A stretch of DNA of 43,385 bases from the NCBI GenBank assembly GCA_910577115.1, contig CAJTMC010000033.1, forward strand, positions 1-43,385, in the 5' to 3' direction. Below the pieces are notes generated by a model. The model did no database searches and was not told the origin of the DNA. It saw only the letters and a program-made list of their open reading frames with translations. The stretch comes from an uncultured Lachnospiraceae bacterium (GTDB lineage Bacteria; Bacillota; Clostridia; Lachnospirales; Lachnospiraceae). Shown piece by piece: positions 34,073 to 42,157 of this stretch; position 1 is the first letter of the stretch, and every line of letters begins with the position of its first letter. Position numbers and translations under genes: made by a program.

Positions 34073-37000
34073 TTATAATACCCGAAAAAGCTCCCTCGAA
34101 CAAAAATCCTGATACATATATTCTTCCAGTGTGCCCAACACCGTTGCCTCGTCCTGCAGACCGAGGCTCACAAGCAGATCGTTTAAGATGCCAAAGCGGT
34201 CTCCCTCCCCGCCGTCCACCTTATCGTCATTGTATAACGTATCGCTCTGCGTAATATGCTCCTGCGCTCCCGCGCCATCCTCAGAAAGCATCTCCGTAAT
34301 ATAATACTGCACCGCCTCATCATGAAAAATCCGGAACATGCTCACATAGATTCCGTCAAACATCTCACGCATTTGTACCGTTTCATAGCGCTCGTAATCC
34401 TCTGTTTGTTCCTGCTCTTTTGCGGCCTGCTCCTGTCCGAAGAGCTCTTTGTAATGGCTGCCGTAATCAGTGCCATATGCATAATGGATATAAACCGGAT
34501 TGCCGGGAACTGTGCGGTACTCCACAAACACACAGTTCTTAATATAGTGCAGCTCCGGCGCATATGCGGTCAGCTTTTTATAAAACGGAAAATAAATTTC
34601 GTCCCGCAAAAGCTCCGCAAGCATGTCTGTCACAACCTCCGGCTGTATCCTGCTCAGAATATCCGGATGCTCCGACCAAAACTTCAGCAGGGCAAGCTTA
34701 CTCGCCCTTGTAGCGGCAAGCCCTGCACCAAACTCCTGATAAAGCCTGTCAAACACTGCCGGATCGACAATCGCCTCTTCCACGAAGTATTCATACGCCG
34801 TATCTGTTAAAATCTCATTTACAAGCAGAGCATCATGGTTTGGATAATCGGCGTACGCCAGCAAAATCTCGTCCCGCTCTGCAAGCGACACCCCCGTATA
34901 TTTTACCTGCTTCAAGATCCGGTGCATAATGCTGCCTGTGTCAAGCTCCAGCTCACGCGCCGATTTCCACAGCTTTTTGAGCGAAACCACTCTTCCCTCA
35001 TAATTGCGCACAAGATACCTTAAAATATTTTCATCATACTTCATATTTTTATAGATGTAATATGCCACATTGACAAGGAATTCTTCATATTCATACGCGC
35101 GGCTGATAATGCGCTTGCTAATCAGCCTTGCCACCGCTTTTGGCTCGACGCCTGCCACACCATAGGATTTTACCCAGTAATACGCTTTCTCAAACATGCC
35201 TCTTGAGACCATATATCGGATAAACTCCGCCCGCTCTCCCGAATCCATTCCATCTGCCGGAGTTTCCTCCAAAAAGACATCAAGCTCACCGATCATATCG
35301 TTGTCATAATAAAATTGCAGCAGCTTTGTCCGAATTTCCCGTTTAAAGCTCTCCACCACCTGCGCAGACTCAGCAAGATTTTTAAACCGCTTCACATTGT
35401 CCAGCGTAATCGTGACATAATTTTTGTCAACCTCACACAGATAGATGTCAAAGCTAAGCCGCCCCTGCAAATAGCCGCTGATATAAGAGAGCTGCTTTGC
35501 CGGCTCCATCAGCTGCTTATTCTCATAATGAATGCTCCTAGTGAAGCGGCATCCGTTCTCGTCCTGTAAAAACAGCTTATACTCACTTCCGTAAACCGGC
35601 ATCATGCAAATATTGTCTGTCACAGGATAAATGCTCTCGCCGTTTACCTTTTCATGAATCACGACGACATTTTTCACCTTCGGATTATTAACATAAATAC
35701 GGTGCATAAATAAAAGCGGCGCAAATGCATAAGCCGTTTCTTCTGTTATCATTTGCTCTGCCAAAACCTTTTTATATAAATAAGCAAGATTTTCATTGAT
35801 ATGTCCAAGCCGCACCTGTTCCAGCACAAAACGCTCAATTGCGATGCGGTAGCTTTGCTCCAAATCGGGATATTTCTCCCTGTTTCTGATGATATATGCA
35901 TACAAAAATGCGTTCAATTCATAATCCAGCGTGCTCTGATAGGCAAAATACATCAGCACCATCTTTGGTATTTCCAGCGATTTTTCCTTGATATCGCCAT
36001 ACTTGTCCAACTCCAGAGACATCATATAATACTCATACAGCTTCGTGACACGCACTGCATACTCAACGCCAAGCGCATACCAGCAGTAGTAATCACCACT
36101 CTTTTTATCGCCCAAAATCAGCATGTGACAGATTGACGCAATTGTCTGGGGCGATTTATAGGTATAATATACCTCATACAACGTCCGCAGCAAAAGATTG
36201 GAATAGGTTTCCTTCCTTGCCTCAAGATACTGAATCTGCTCGATTAGTTCCGGCATCAGCTGCTGGTTTTTTGCCCCAAACCACAGCACTTTTTCCTCAA
36301 ACTCCCCAAGCTTAATCAAAAACGTGGGATTTTCCTGCAATAAAAGCACTGCCTCACAAAACATCAGCGGACTGCCGCAGCCATTTTCGTACATTTGTTC
36401 AATCAATTTCCAGCGCAAACCGGCATCCATTAAAAGCTCTTCCTTGAGTTGCAAAAGAAACCATGCAAGCATCCATTGTCGGGGATTGTCCGTATATCCG
36501 CCTAAAAGCTGCCCGCACACACGCTCGATATACTCCTTGTCCTGATTTAAAAATGTGGTAAGATACAGATAATATGCTTTCGTCTCCGTTGAAGCGGCTT
36601 CCTCCACAAGGCGCCTTTCCAAAGTGTCTAAATACCATTTGGCCTCATTCGTCCGCTCCTTTTCCAACAGCAAATGCGTATGGTATAGCATATACACAAC
36701 ATTATCCTCGTCCGTTTCACTGAGCAGATCCGAATTTTCTTCCAGCACTGCCACCCACTCTTGTCTTGTCTTTTTTTCAAAGAGCATATCCACATAGGCT
36801 TTTATCACATTGCATAACGCATGTTTTTCTTTTCTGTCCCTGTCCCGTTTTCCCGGCTCATCTTCCATAATAATGTCAAATGGAATGGTATAGTCATTGC
36901 AGGCATCACGCAGCAGAATGCTGCCGCTGTTCACACCGTTATGCAGCTTTGCCGCATCGACGTATATTATTAAATTACAGTTGTTATTTTTAAAATCACT

Positions 37001-37699
37001 GCTTTCCAGCACTTCTCTGTCAGTGCTTAAAAACGTTCCCTCCACACTGATCTTTAAAAAACTGTATCCCCAGCCGCTTCTTGTGATTACAACCTGCCGC
37101 TGTGTGCTGTCCTGCACATCCTCCAGCAGGAAGCCTTCAATGTCGAAGCTGTATATAATCGGCGTCTTTTTGCTGATTTCGATTAAAAACTCCTCTACAT
37201 TCTGCTCATTTCCTTTGTTTTTGGAAAGTCCCACATAAGAAAGCCATGCATTCTTGTCACTTCTGTGAAAAAGCGAGGAAAAATCAGGCGAATAAAAAAG
37301 CGCTACTGCTTCATTCCAGTTTGTCTGCGCAAGATTTGTAAAATGGAACATGTTTTTAATGTTCCCGATGGAGCTTACAAGCTGCGGCTTTTGCACATTG
37401 ATTTTGTAGGGAATGGTGTATTCCTTACAGTTGCTGATAATGTCAAACTCACCTTTGATTGTACTTCCGGCCTCTGCTGCCAGTGCGTCAAAACAATAGC
37501 GAATCTCAGTCTCTTTTCCTTTGAATGCAGCATCTGACAGACGCATCCTGGTGTCAGAGGAATAAATCCGCCCCTCTGCGTAGCTCCAATCCGCATAGAT
37601 GAAAAAGCTTCCCTCTAGAAGTTCTGAGGCCCTTACATTCAGTTCAATACTCTCACAGGAAAATTCAAGATTATGCTGATGTCTGTCGTTTTCCCCCAT
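34073..37699 (-). CDS. 1208-residue solenoid protein (DUF5717-like)
   Basis: A very large soluble protein that I recall as DUF5717, usually next to DUF5716. Residues about 1-100 and 190-285 are two related beta-sandwich-like domains, each closing with a similar strand (CKEYTIPYKINV and CNDYTIPFDIIM), suggesting internal duplication. Between about 300 and 1000 the chain is a long series of amphipathic helical pairs resembling TPR/HAT-type solenoid, interrupted near 650-760 by a beta segment (ESIYPVTDNICMMPVYGSEY). The C-terminal part is acidic. No signal peptide, transmembrane segment or catalytic motif is seen. AAGGA precedes the ATG, with a promoter close upstream. It is the first gene of the four-gene unit. 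Confidence 0.85.
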   Translation of the reverse strand: MGENDRHQHNLEFSCESIELNVRASELLEGSFFIYADWSYAEGRIYSSDTRMRLSDAAFKGKETEIRYCFDALAAEAGSTIKGEFDIISNCKEYTIPYKINVQKPQLVSSIGNIKNMFHFTNLAQTNWNEAVALFYSPDFSSLFHRSDKNAWLSYVGLSKNKGNEQNVEEFLIEISKKTPIIYSFDIEGFLLEDVQDSTQRQVVITRSGWGYSFLKISVEGTFLSTDREVLESSDFKNNNCNLIIYVDAAKLHNGVNSGSILLRDACNDYTIPFDIIMEDEPGKRDRDRKEKHALCNVIKAYVDMLFEKKTRQEWVAVLEENSDLLSETDEDNVVYMLYHTHLLLEKERTNEAKWYLDTLERRLVEEAASTETKAYYLYLTTFLNQDKEYIERVCGQLLGGYTDNPRQWMLAWFLLQLKEELLMDAGLRWKLIEQMYENGCGSPLMFCEAVLLLQENPTFLIKLGEFEEKVLWFGAKNQQLMPELIEQIQYLEARKETYSNLLLRTLYEVYYTYKSPQTIASICHMLILGDKKSGDYYCWYALGVEYAVRVTKLYEYYMMSLELDKYGDIKEKSLEIPKMVLMYFAYQSTLDYELNAFLYAYIIRNREKYPDLEQSYRIAIERFVLEQVRLGHINENLAYLYKKVLAEQMITEETAYAFAPLLFMHRIYVNNPKVKNVVVIHEKVNGESIYPVTDNICMMPVYGSEYKLFLQDENGCRFTRSIHYENKQLMEPAKQLSYISGYLQGRLSFDIYLCEVDKNYVTITLDNVKRFKNLAESAQVVESFKREIRTKLLQFYYDNDMIGELDVFLEETPADGMDSGERAEFIRYMVSRGMFEKAYYWVKSYGVAGVEPKAVARLISKRIISRAYEYEEFLVNVAYYIYKNMKYDENILRYLVRNYEGRVVSLKKLWKSARELELDTGSIMHRILKQVKYTGVSLAERDEILLAYADYPNHDALLVNEILTDTAYEYFVEEAIVDPAVFDRLYQEFGAGLAATRASKLALLKFWSEHPDILSRIQPEVVTDMLAELLRDEIYFPFYKKLTAYAPELHYIKNCVFVEYRTVPGNPVYIHYAYGTDYGSHYKELFGQEQAAKEQEQTEDYERYETVQMREMFDGIYVSMFRIFHDEAVQYYITEMLSEDGAGAQEHITQSDTLYNDDKVDGGEGDRFGILNDLLVSLGLQDEATVLGTLEEYMYQDFCSRELFRVL

Positions 37700-37733
37700 T
37701 TGTTCACATCCTTAAAAAAAGTCATATATTGAT

Positions 37734-37762
37734 AGTATACAATATTTGTTGACATAAGTTAA
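37734..37762 (-). promoter_or_regulatory. Promoter of the DUF5717-DUF5716 operon
   Basis: On the minus strand TTAACT (37757-37762) and TATACT (37734-37739) are 17 bases apart, 35 bases before the start of the 1208-residue gene. No other promoter is evident inside the four-gene unit. Confidence 0.6.
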
Positions 37763-38040
37763 GAGAATATTTTAAATTTTTTCAAAATATGCCATTTTCC
37801 TTAGTTTAGCGCTGTCGTTTCACATGTTATCTTACCAGCATTTTTCAATATGTAATATTATTTATCACTGCTTATGTAATAAAAATGTTATAAATTATAG
37901 TCAGCTTCAAGAACCGCTTTGTCTCAATGCATACAAGATTAAATTCTGATGAATGGAAGTTCCGGCAGAAATGCGTTTTAGAACCTTACAGCGATTTGTA
38001 TATTTAATCACTGTTGCCAGTACTCAAAATTATGATTAGG

Positions 38041-38265
38041 CGCACTATCTTTTGTCCCCTGCAATGCGCTGTTTTTTACCCCATTTACCCCATGTGGCAT
38101 CCTCTTACCTCCCCCCACGGAAAAGGGGTTCTTTTGAAGTCCCCTGTCCGGCGCGACTTTGGCGACCTCGCTTTTACACAGGGAGAGGAACTTGTTCCCC
38201 ATATAGACGCCCTGCGCCGCATCCTCCCTGGAGATTATTGGGGGATATGCGTCTATGGAATTTTA
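38041..38265. other. GC-rich structured intergenic element
   Basis: The gap 37763-38269 has an AT-rich part without features and then this GC-rich segment. It holds several small inverted repeats: GGGGTTC/GAA-CCCC around 38125-38145, GGAAC/GTTCC around 38187-38198, and ATAGACGC/GCGTCTAT with arms at about 38203 and 38249. Short frames cross it on both strands but lack ribosome binding sites. It resembles the repetitive structured elements found between genes in some Clostridia; copy number cannot be judged from one window. Confidence 0.35.
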
Positions 38266-38269
38266 TTTC

Positions 38270-38737
38270 TTATTCAAACTCACCTACGATGCTTCCTTTT
38301 TGGATGATATGATTTCCAGCCTTTTTCAGAAAACTTCTTTTCATAGAGTTGCCACTCATATTTATTTCACAATCCAAAGAATAGACTGTAAAACGGTAAG
38401 TATGCTTTTTCCCTTTCGGTGGCTTCGGCCCTGCATAACGGTGCAGTCCATATCCTATCCCCTGGCGAGCATTCCCCAACATTGGCACGGACTTGCCAGC
38501 AGGAATATTTTTCTTTATTCTGTCAGTGGCAGGAATGTTCCATATAACCCAATGCGTAAAATCCTTAATTGGGTGTGATAAATCTTCCAATGTAACAGCG
38601 AGGGTTTTCGCATTCGGTGATAGGTTCTTAATTATAAATTCCGGCGATATGTCCTGCCCACGCCCGGTATATTCGATGGGAAATTTGCTTCCGTCATCCA
38701 TGCCAATGCACACAAATTCCAAAACAGTATTATTCAT
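38270..38737 (-). CDS. YbhB/YbcL-family Raf kinase inhibitor-like (PEBP) protein
   Basis: A 155-residue protein of the phosphatidylethanolamine-binding superfamily. Visible are ISPEFIIKNLSPNAKTLAVT, then LEDLSHPIKDFTHWVIWNIP, the conserved ligand pocket, and GPKPPKGKKHTYRFTVYSLD, the family GPxPPxGxHxY block with Lys in place of one His. Bacterial members have no settled function. No signal peptide, so it is cytoplasmic. GGAGG lies 4-5 bases before the ATG. It stands alone between a structured intergenic element and the accessory region. Confidence 0.93.
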   Translation of the reverse strand: MNNTVLEFVCIGMDDGSKFPIEYTGRGQDISPEFIIKNLSPNAKTLAVTLEDLSHPIKDFTHWVIWNIPATDRIKKNIPAGKSVPMLGNARQGIGYGLHRYAGPKPPKGKKHTYRFTVYSLDCEINMSGNSMKRSFLKKAGNHIIQKGSIVGEFE

Positions 38738-38897
38738 AATCCCTCCAAATTATCTTTAATCCACTTTTCAGAGCTACACCCATACCCTTCATTATAAGTT
38801 TGAGCAATTTATTCCTACTTTCCCCGATTTCCCAATCCGATAGGGATGCCTGCCTTGTTCGGCTGTGGATTATTGGGGATAAATATTCGAAATCCTG

Positions 38898-39305
38898 TTA
38901 CTCTCTCAATCTTTCGATACTCCCCCCAGCAGGGCGCTCAATTCCTAAAGTATCATAATACTTATTTGTAAATGAAATTTGCTCATAAGGAAATTTGCTT
39001 TGCAAATCTTTGATATACTCAAATGGGGTATCTATCAATACTACATCCACCTCTTTGCGAATTGTTTCCAAAACACAATTAACTTCTGGCCGAGCTTTAT
39101 ATTCCTGTTCTTCTGGACTACTAACAAATTCATCGAACATTTTCTTGTCCCACCAAATAATCTGTTGCAGAGTATTTGTACCACCAGTGGCAAGTATCAA
39201 TCCTAAGAAATCGCAAAAATTACGGGCAATCGGATAGACAAAGCAATCACAACAAGTTTCTGGATTAACGCAGAAGCTCCCTCGTAATAAGTCCGAGCAG
39301 TTCAT
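38898..39305 (-). CDS. Uncharacterised protein, probably N-terminally truncated
   Basis: About 135 residues from the ATG at 39305. The core CFVYPIARNFCDFLGLILAT, TLQQIIWWDKKMFDEFV and ISFTNKYYDTLGIE looks like a known but unnamed Firmicutes family with a helical core and conserved aromatic residues; I cannot name it. The first residues (MNCSDLLRGSF) are encoded by one copy of the 34-base repeat also found at 42885, so the natural N-terminus has probably been replaced by repeat-derived sequence. A weak GGAG lies 13 bases upstream. It may no longer be functional. The 160-base gap on its downstream side holds only a short protein-like relic (38815-38892). Confidence 0.55.
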   Translation of the reverse strand: MNCSDLLRGSFCVNPETCCDCFVYPIARNFCDFLGLILATGGTNTLQQIIWWDKKMFDEFVSSPEEQEYKARPEVNCVLETIRKEVDVVLIDTPFEYIKDLQSKFPYEQISFTNKYYDTLGIERPAGGSIERLRE

Positions 39306-39309
39306 TGCC
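39276..39309. repeat. 34-base direct repeat, copy 1
   Basis: Matches 42885-42918 at 32 of 34 positions and in the same orientation. Contains a small hairpin (GCTC ... GAGC). It overlaps the start of the gene at 38898-39305. Confidence 0.8.
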
Positions 39310-39345
39310 TTATAAATACACTCCAACCCAACTTCCGGGCAGACC

Positions 39346-39373
39346 GCAGAGGCAAAGCATTATGCGCCTCTGC
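39346..39373 (-). terminator. Hairpin after the two-gene unit, possible terminator
   Basis: Arms GCAGAGGC (39346-39353) and GCCTCTGC (39366-39373) with a 12-base loop, 18 bases after the stop of the gene at 39391. No T run follows, so termination efficiency is doubtful. Confidence 0.45.
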
Positions 39374-39390
39374 AGAATAGCGGGTATGGA

Positions 39391-40053
39391 TTATACCTGT
39401 ATATCCAGTGTCCTGCCCGAAGATGTTTTTTTCACAAGAGAGCCGCCTGACTGCACAAGTGAATTGTCGATGGACTCTCTTGTGATTCCATCCAAAGCCC
39501 CGGACGGAATCGGCTTTCCCGGCTCCCATTTTGAATCAAAAGCCTTCACCGCATCAACAAATGCCTGCGTATATGCCCGCTCATACTGCCTTAATGTATT
39601 CCCTGCTGCCAGTCTGTCCTTCTTATCCATTTTCCGATACAGATTCAAATATACATCTGAACGCCTTGTATTGTCTCCATTGCCTACACCGTTTTCCTGC
39701 AGAAACTCTTTCTTGGTCAGTTCAAACATTTCATCCCTGCTACTCTCCGATATATCAATGATTCTATTCTTTTCTGCACGGTTTTTCTCTGTTACAACCA
39801 GACCTGCCAAACCCGTAACAGGACTGATATAGTCGCCATCCTTATCATAACGGCTCATTCTGTTTCTGATTGCCTGAACATTTGTGTACCCAACACCAGA
39901 ACACGCCGCCGACATGCTTTTCATTACTGCCTGATACTGTTTGCTGTTCGTATCAATGCCAGCCCTTTTCAGCATATCCTTACCGCCCTTGCTGTTTATG
40001 GGCATTCCCGATATTTGCTGGAACCTGTTACTGAAATCCCTGATTATAAGCAT
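39391..40053 (-). CDS. Uncharacterised 220-residue protein with EF-hand-like loop
   Basis: Starts MLIIRDFSNRFQQISGMPIN with GGAGG 8 bases upstream. At about 87-105 it has SRYDKDGDYISPVTGLAGL, where DKDGDYI fits a calcium-binding EF-hand-like loop. The rest is charged and helical. There is no signal peptide or transmembrane segment. I recall similar unnamed proteins in Lachnospiraceae, in which the DKDGD-like segment recurs, but no function is known to me. It is the second gene of a pair, 14 bases after the 247-residue gene, so the two proteins probably act together. Confidence 0.75.
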   Translation of the reverse strand: MLIIRDFSNRFQQISGMPINSKGGKDMLKRAGIDTNSKQYQAVMKSMSAACSGVGYTNVQAIRNRMSRYDKDGDYISPVTGLAGLVVTEKNRAEKNRIIDISESSRDEMFELTKKEFLQENGVGNGDNTRRSDVYLNLYRKMDKKDRLAAGNTLRQYERAYTQAFVDAVKAFDSKWEPGKPIPSGALDGITRESIDNSLVQSGGSLVKKTSSGRTLDIQV

Positions 40054-40067
40054 ATCCTTTACCTCCT

Positions 40068-40811
40068 CTACGCTTTATTCTCAATGCCGAACATACTGTC
40101 CAGCATGGACAACACTTTCTCCATGCCGCCCTCTTTGGAGCCGGAAACCTTATAAGAATCCTTCCACGCCTGTGCCAACACCATCAGTTTTTGCGGCACA
40201 TCTGTAACCTGCGGCCTTTTGTTTACATCCGTGAATGCTGTCTGCCTGCTCCCGGCCTTGGATGCCAGCCTCCTGAACTCTCCTGAAATCATTTCCTTAA
40301 CACCTGCACCGTCAGCCATCTTCCGGAACGCCTTATCCAACCCTGCCAGTTCCTCATCAAGCGTCATCTTACGGAACCCCGTTTCAGAATCTTCATCCTC
40401 CACATAACGCTCCGCCGTGCCGTCCTTATATCCCTGCACGATCTCATCGTAAAGGTTCCCATATGCCCTTACATAGTCCGCAGCCCTGTCCGAAAGACTG
40501 TATGCGCCTCCGTTATCCCTCTGCTCTTTCAGCTTCCCGGTTTCCTCGGACAGACGGTATCCATAATTTGCCCCTATGGACTTTGACGCCTGCATTATGG
40601 ACTCTTTCTGCTTCACCACACCCTCATGGGTTCTGACCCTGCCGCCGTTTTGCAGGCTTTCAAATCCCTCCCTTGAGATTGTGACGTTCACCGCCCTGTC
40701 AGCCTGCGACGGCTGCGCCTCCGGAGCATTCCTGTCAAGCTTTTGCATCTTCATGTTCTGGAACCATTCGGTTCCCGTCTGCTGTGTGCTTCCATTCACA
40801 TTCATTGACAT
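40068..40811 (-). CDS. Uncharacterised 247-residue protein
   Basis: Starts MSMNVNGSTQQTGTEWFQNM with AGGAGG 8 bases upstream. The N-terminus is low-complexity and polar, followed by NVTISREGFESLQNGG and a helical middle with YVRAYGNLYDEIVQGYKDGT plus AERYVEDEDSETG. An alpha-rich C-terminal half follows. No signal peptide, membrane segment or catalytic motif is seen. Similar unnamed proteins occur in Lachnospiraceae accessory regions. It is upstream of, and close to, the EF-hand-like gene. An N-terminus of this kind is reminiscent of proteins exported without a cleaved signal, but that is speculation. Confidence 0.72.
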   Translation of the reverse strand: MSMNVNGSTQQTGTEWFQNMKMQKLDRNAPEAQPSQADRAVNVTISREGFESLQNGGRVRTHEGVVKQKESIMQASKSIGANYGYRLSEETGKLKEQRDNGGAYSLSDRAADYVRAYGNLYDEIVQGYKDGTAERYVEDEDSETGFRKMTLDEELAGLDKAFRKMADGAGVKEMISGEFRRLASKAGSRQTAFTDVNKRPQVTDVPQKLMVLAQAWKDSYKVSGSKEGGMEKVLSMLDSMFGIENKA

Positions 40812-40913
40812 ACTATCATCCTCCTACTTAATATTTTTGTACCGGCTCTGGCCCACATACAATCTGCCATTTCATAAAATCCTTCGGCACATGCACCCGC
40901 ATTTCGAACCGCG

Positions 40914-40953
40914 ATTGCACCAAGTGACTATAAATTGCACGAAATGACCATAA
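40914..40953. repeat. Two tandem 20-base units
   Basis: Bases 40914-40933 and 40934-40953 match at 17 of 20 positions (ATTGCAC-AA-TGAC-ATAA core). Tandem binding sites of about 20 bases occur at the ends of IS21-family elements, so this could be an insertion-sequence end, but no transposase is present. It lies in the 235-base gap 40812-41046, which also holds a small inverted repeat (ACCGCC/GGCGGT near 41030). Confidence 0.6.
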
Positions 40954-41046
40954 AGTTTATAACATCACCACCGCCGTGTAAGCATATTACCTCTACTGAT
41001 TCCCCCGCTTTCCAACAGGCAGACCGCCGCTATGGCGGTTTGTGCT

Positions 41047-41789
41047 TTACTGATTCTGTCCCTGAAACCTCAGTGATATTGTCAGCTTCCCATCTGTATA
41101 AACTGCCTCCCCAAACACGCTCATTGCGCTAAATACCTTGCACACAAGAATGCCTAAAAGCGTTCCGAACGAAATGGAAAGTATAAATACGCCCAGCGTA
41201 TAGAGCACCCCCTCGATCAGCAGCATCTTTGACATTTGATGATTGCTCATGACTACAGCCTGTAATATTCCCAATTCCCGTTTGCGGATCAGTATATTTG
41301 TAATAAGCGTATTCAACAGATTAAGCACACCGAAAACACCAATAAACAGAATGAAAATATAAACAGGGATGCGGTAATTTTCCAACAAGTCCCGATAGTT
41401 TTCTGCCCATACATTTAATGTGGTAACGTACACCCGTGCATTTGCCGGAAGAATTGTCCGTACTTCCTCACGCACCTGTTCCCAGTCACTGTCTTCTGTA
41501 TCAAGAAGCACTTGATAATTCAAATTCTCAACGGACATAAGCACAGATAATGTATCCAATGGCATAAACCATATTCAGAAGATAACAGGTTGTCTCTTTG
41601 AAGTTCAACGAATTGTTCGCTGTTGTGGAACTGTGAGCCATAGTCACCAAGTTCGATACGGACTCTGCCATATTGGAACACTCCGCGGGCCACTTCCACC
41701 GGATCAATGGAATTGAAATCCGCCTTCAGGTTCCTTTTAGTCAGCTTTTGCACAATAGCCCTGGTATCATTATCAAATGGCAGATTCAT
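41047..41789 (-). pseudogene. FtsX/MacB-type ABC permease relic with an inserted foreign fragment
   Basis: Frame A (41520-41789) begins MNLPFDNDTRAIVQKLTKRN with a normal permease N-terminus for about 24 residues. It then switches abruptly to unrelated sequence (SIDPVEVARGVFQYGRVRIE...) before returning, in another frame, to permease sequence. Frame B (41047-41565) resumes at MPLDTLSVLMSVENLNYQVL and gives the FtsX domain with three hydrophobic segments (NYRIPVYIFILFIGVFGVLN and others). It ends early and lacks the last transmembrane helix. The large extracytoplasmic region is missing. A frameshift plus internal deletion make it non-functional. It should have partnered the ABC ATPase relic just upstream, as in bacitracin- or antimicrobial-peptide-type exporters. 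Confidence 0.7.
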
Positions 41790-41803
41790 TCTTTATCACC
41801 CCC

Positions 41804-41991
41804 TCAACCTATAATCCTGCCGTCTTCAATCCGCACAATACGGTCACCAAGCTGTGCGATGTCGTTGTTGTGGGTAATCATCACGACTGTCTGGTTATAT
41901 TCATTGCTCGTCCGCTGCAACAGACCCTTGACATCGGCACTGGTACGGCTGTCCAGGTTTCCGTCGGCTCGTCAGCCAATACGATTGCACG
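41804..41991 (-). pseudogene. C-terminal relic of an ABC ATPase
   Basis: Reads RAIVLADEPT, then a one-base deletion breaks the frame inside the conserved GNLDS; in the next frame it continues SADVKGLLQRTSNEYNQTVV and MITHNNDIAQLGDRIVRIED, ending in a proper stop 15 bases before the permease relic. Walker A and most of the protein are absent. Upstream it is joined directly to VirD4 coding sequence, so the break is a recombination junction near 41991. Confidence 0.75.
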
Positions 41992-42149
41992 TACACATCG
42001 TCCGCTTTCTCGCACAGGAGGTTAAACAGCCGGGTATAGCACATGGAAATCAGGAAGTTAAAGCTGTCATCGGTATCGCTCATAATGAGAAATAAGGCGG
42101 TTTTCCGTTCCCCCAGGATGTCCAGTTCCAGATCATCATAGGCTGTGAC
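41992..42149 (-). pseudogene. Internal fragment of a VirD4/TraG-type conjugation coupling protein
   Basis: A short frame encodes AYDDLELDILGERKTALFLI followed by MSDTDDSFNFLISMCYTRLF and NLLCEKADDVY. This is the middle of the coupling ATPase of integrative conjugative elements; family members continue GG after DDVY. An in-frame stop lies just before it, and it runs without a break into ABC ATPase sequence at the other end. It has no start codon of its own. It shows that a conjugative element once occupied this site. Confidence 0.75.
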
Positions 42150-42157
42150 CTAGGGAA

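Noticed and set aside
38008..38202. Small minus-strand ORF of 64 residues
   Set aside because: No ribosome binding site; composition follows the repetitive intergenic element, not a protein.
38014..38312. Plus-strand ORFs across the same intergenic element
   Set aside because: Two frames are open at once and both lack start signals; they overlap the PEBP gene.
38815..38892. Protein-like minus-strand fragment (IFIPNNPQPNKAGIPIGLGN)
   Set aside because: About 25 codons, no start codon and no recognised family; at most a relic.
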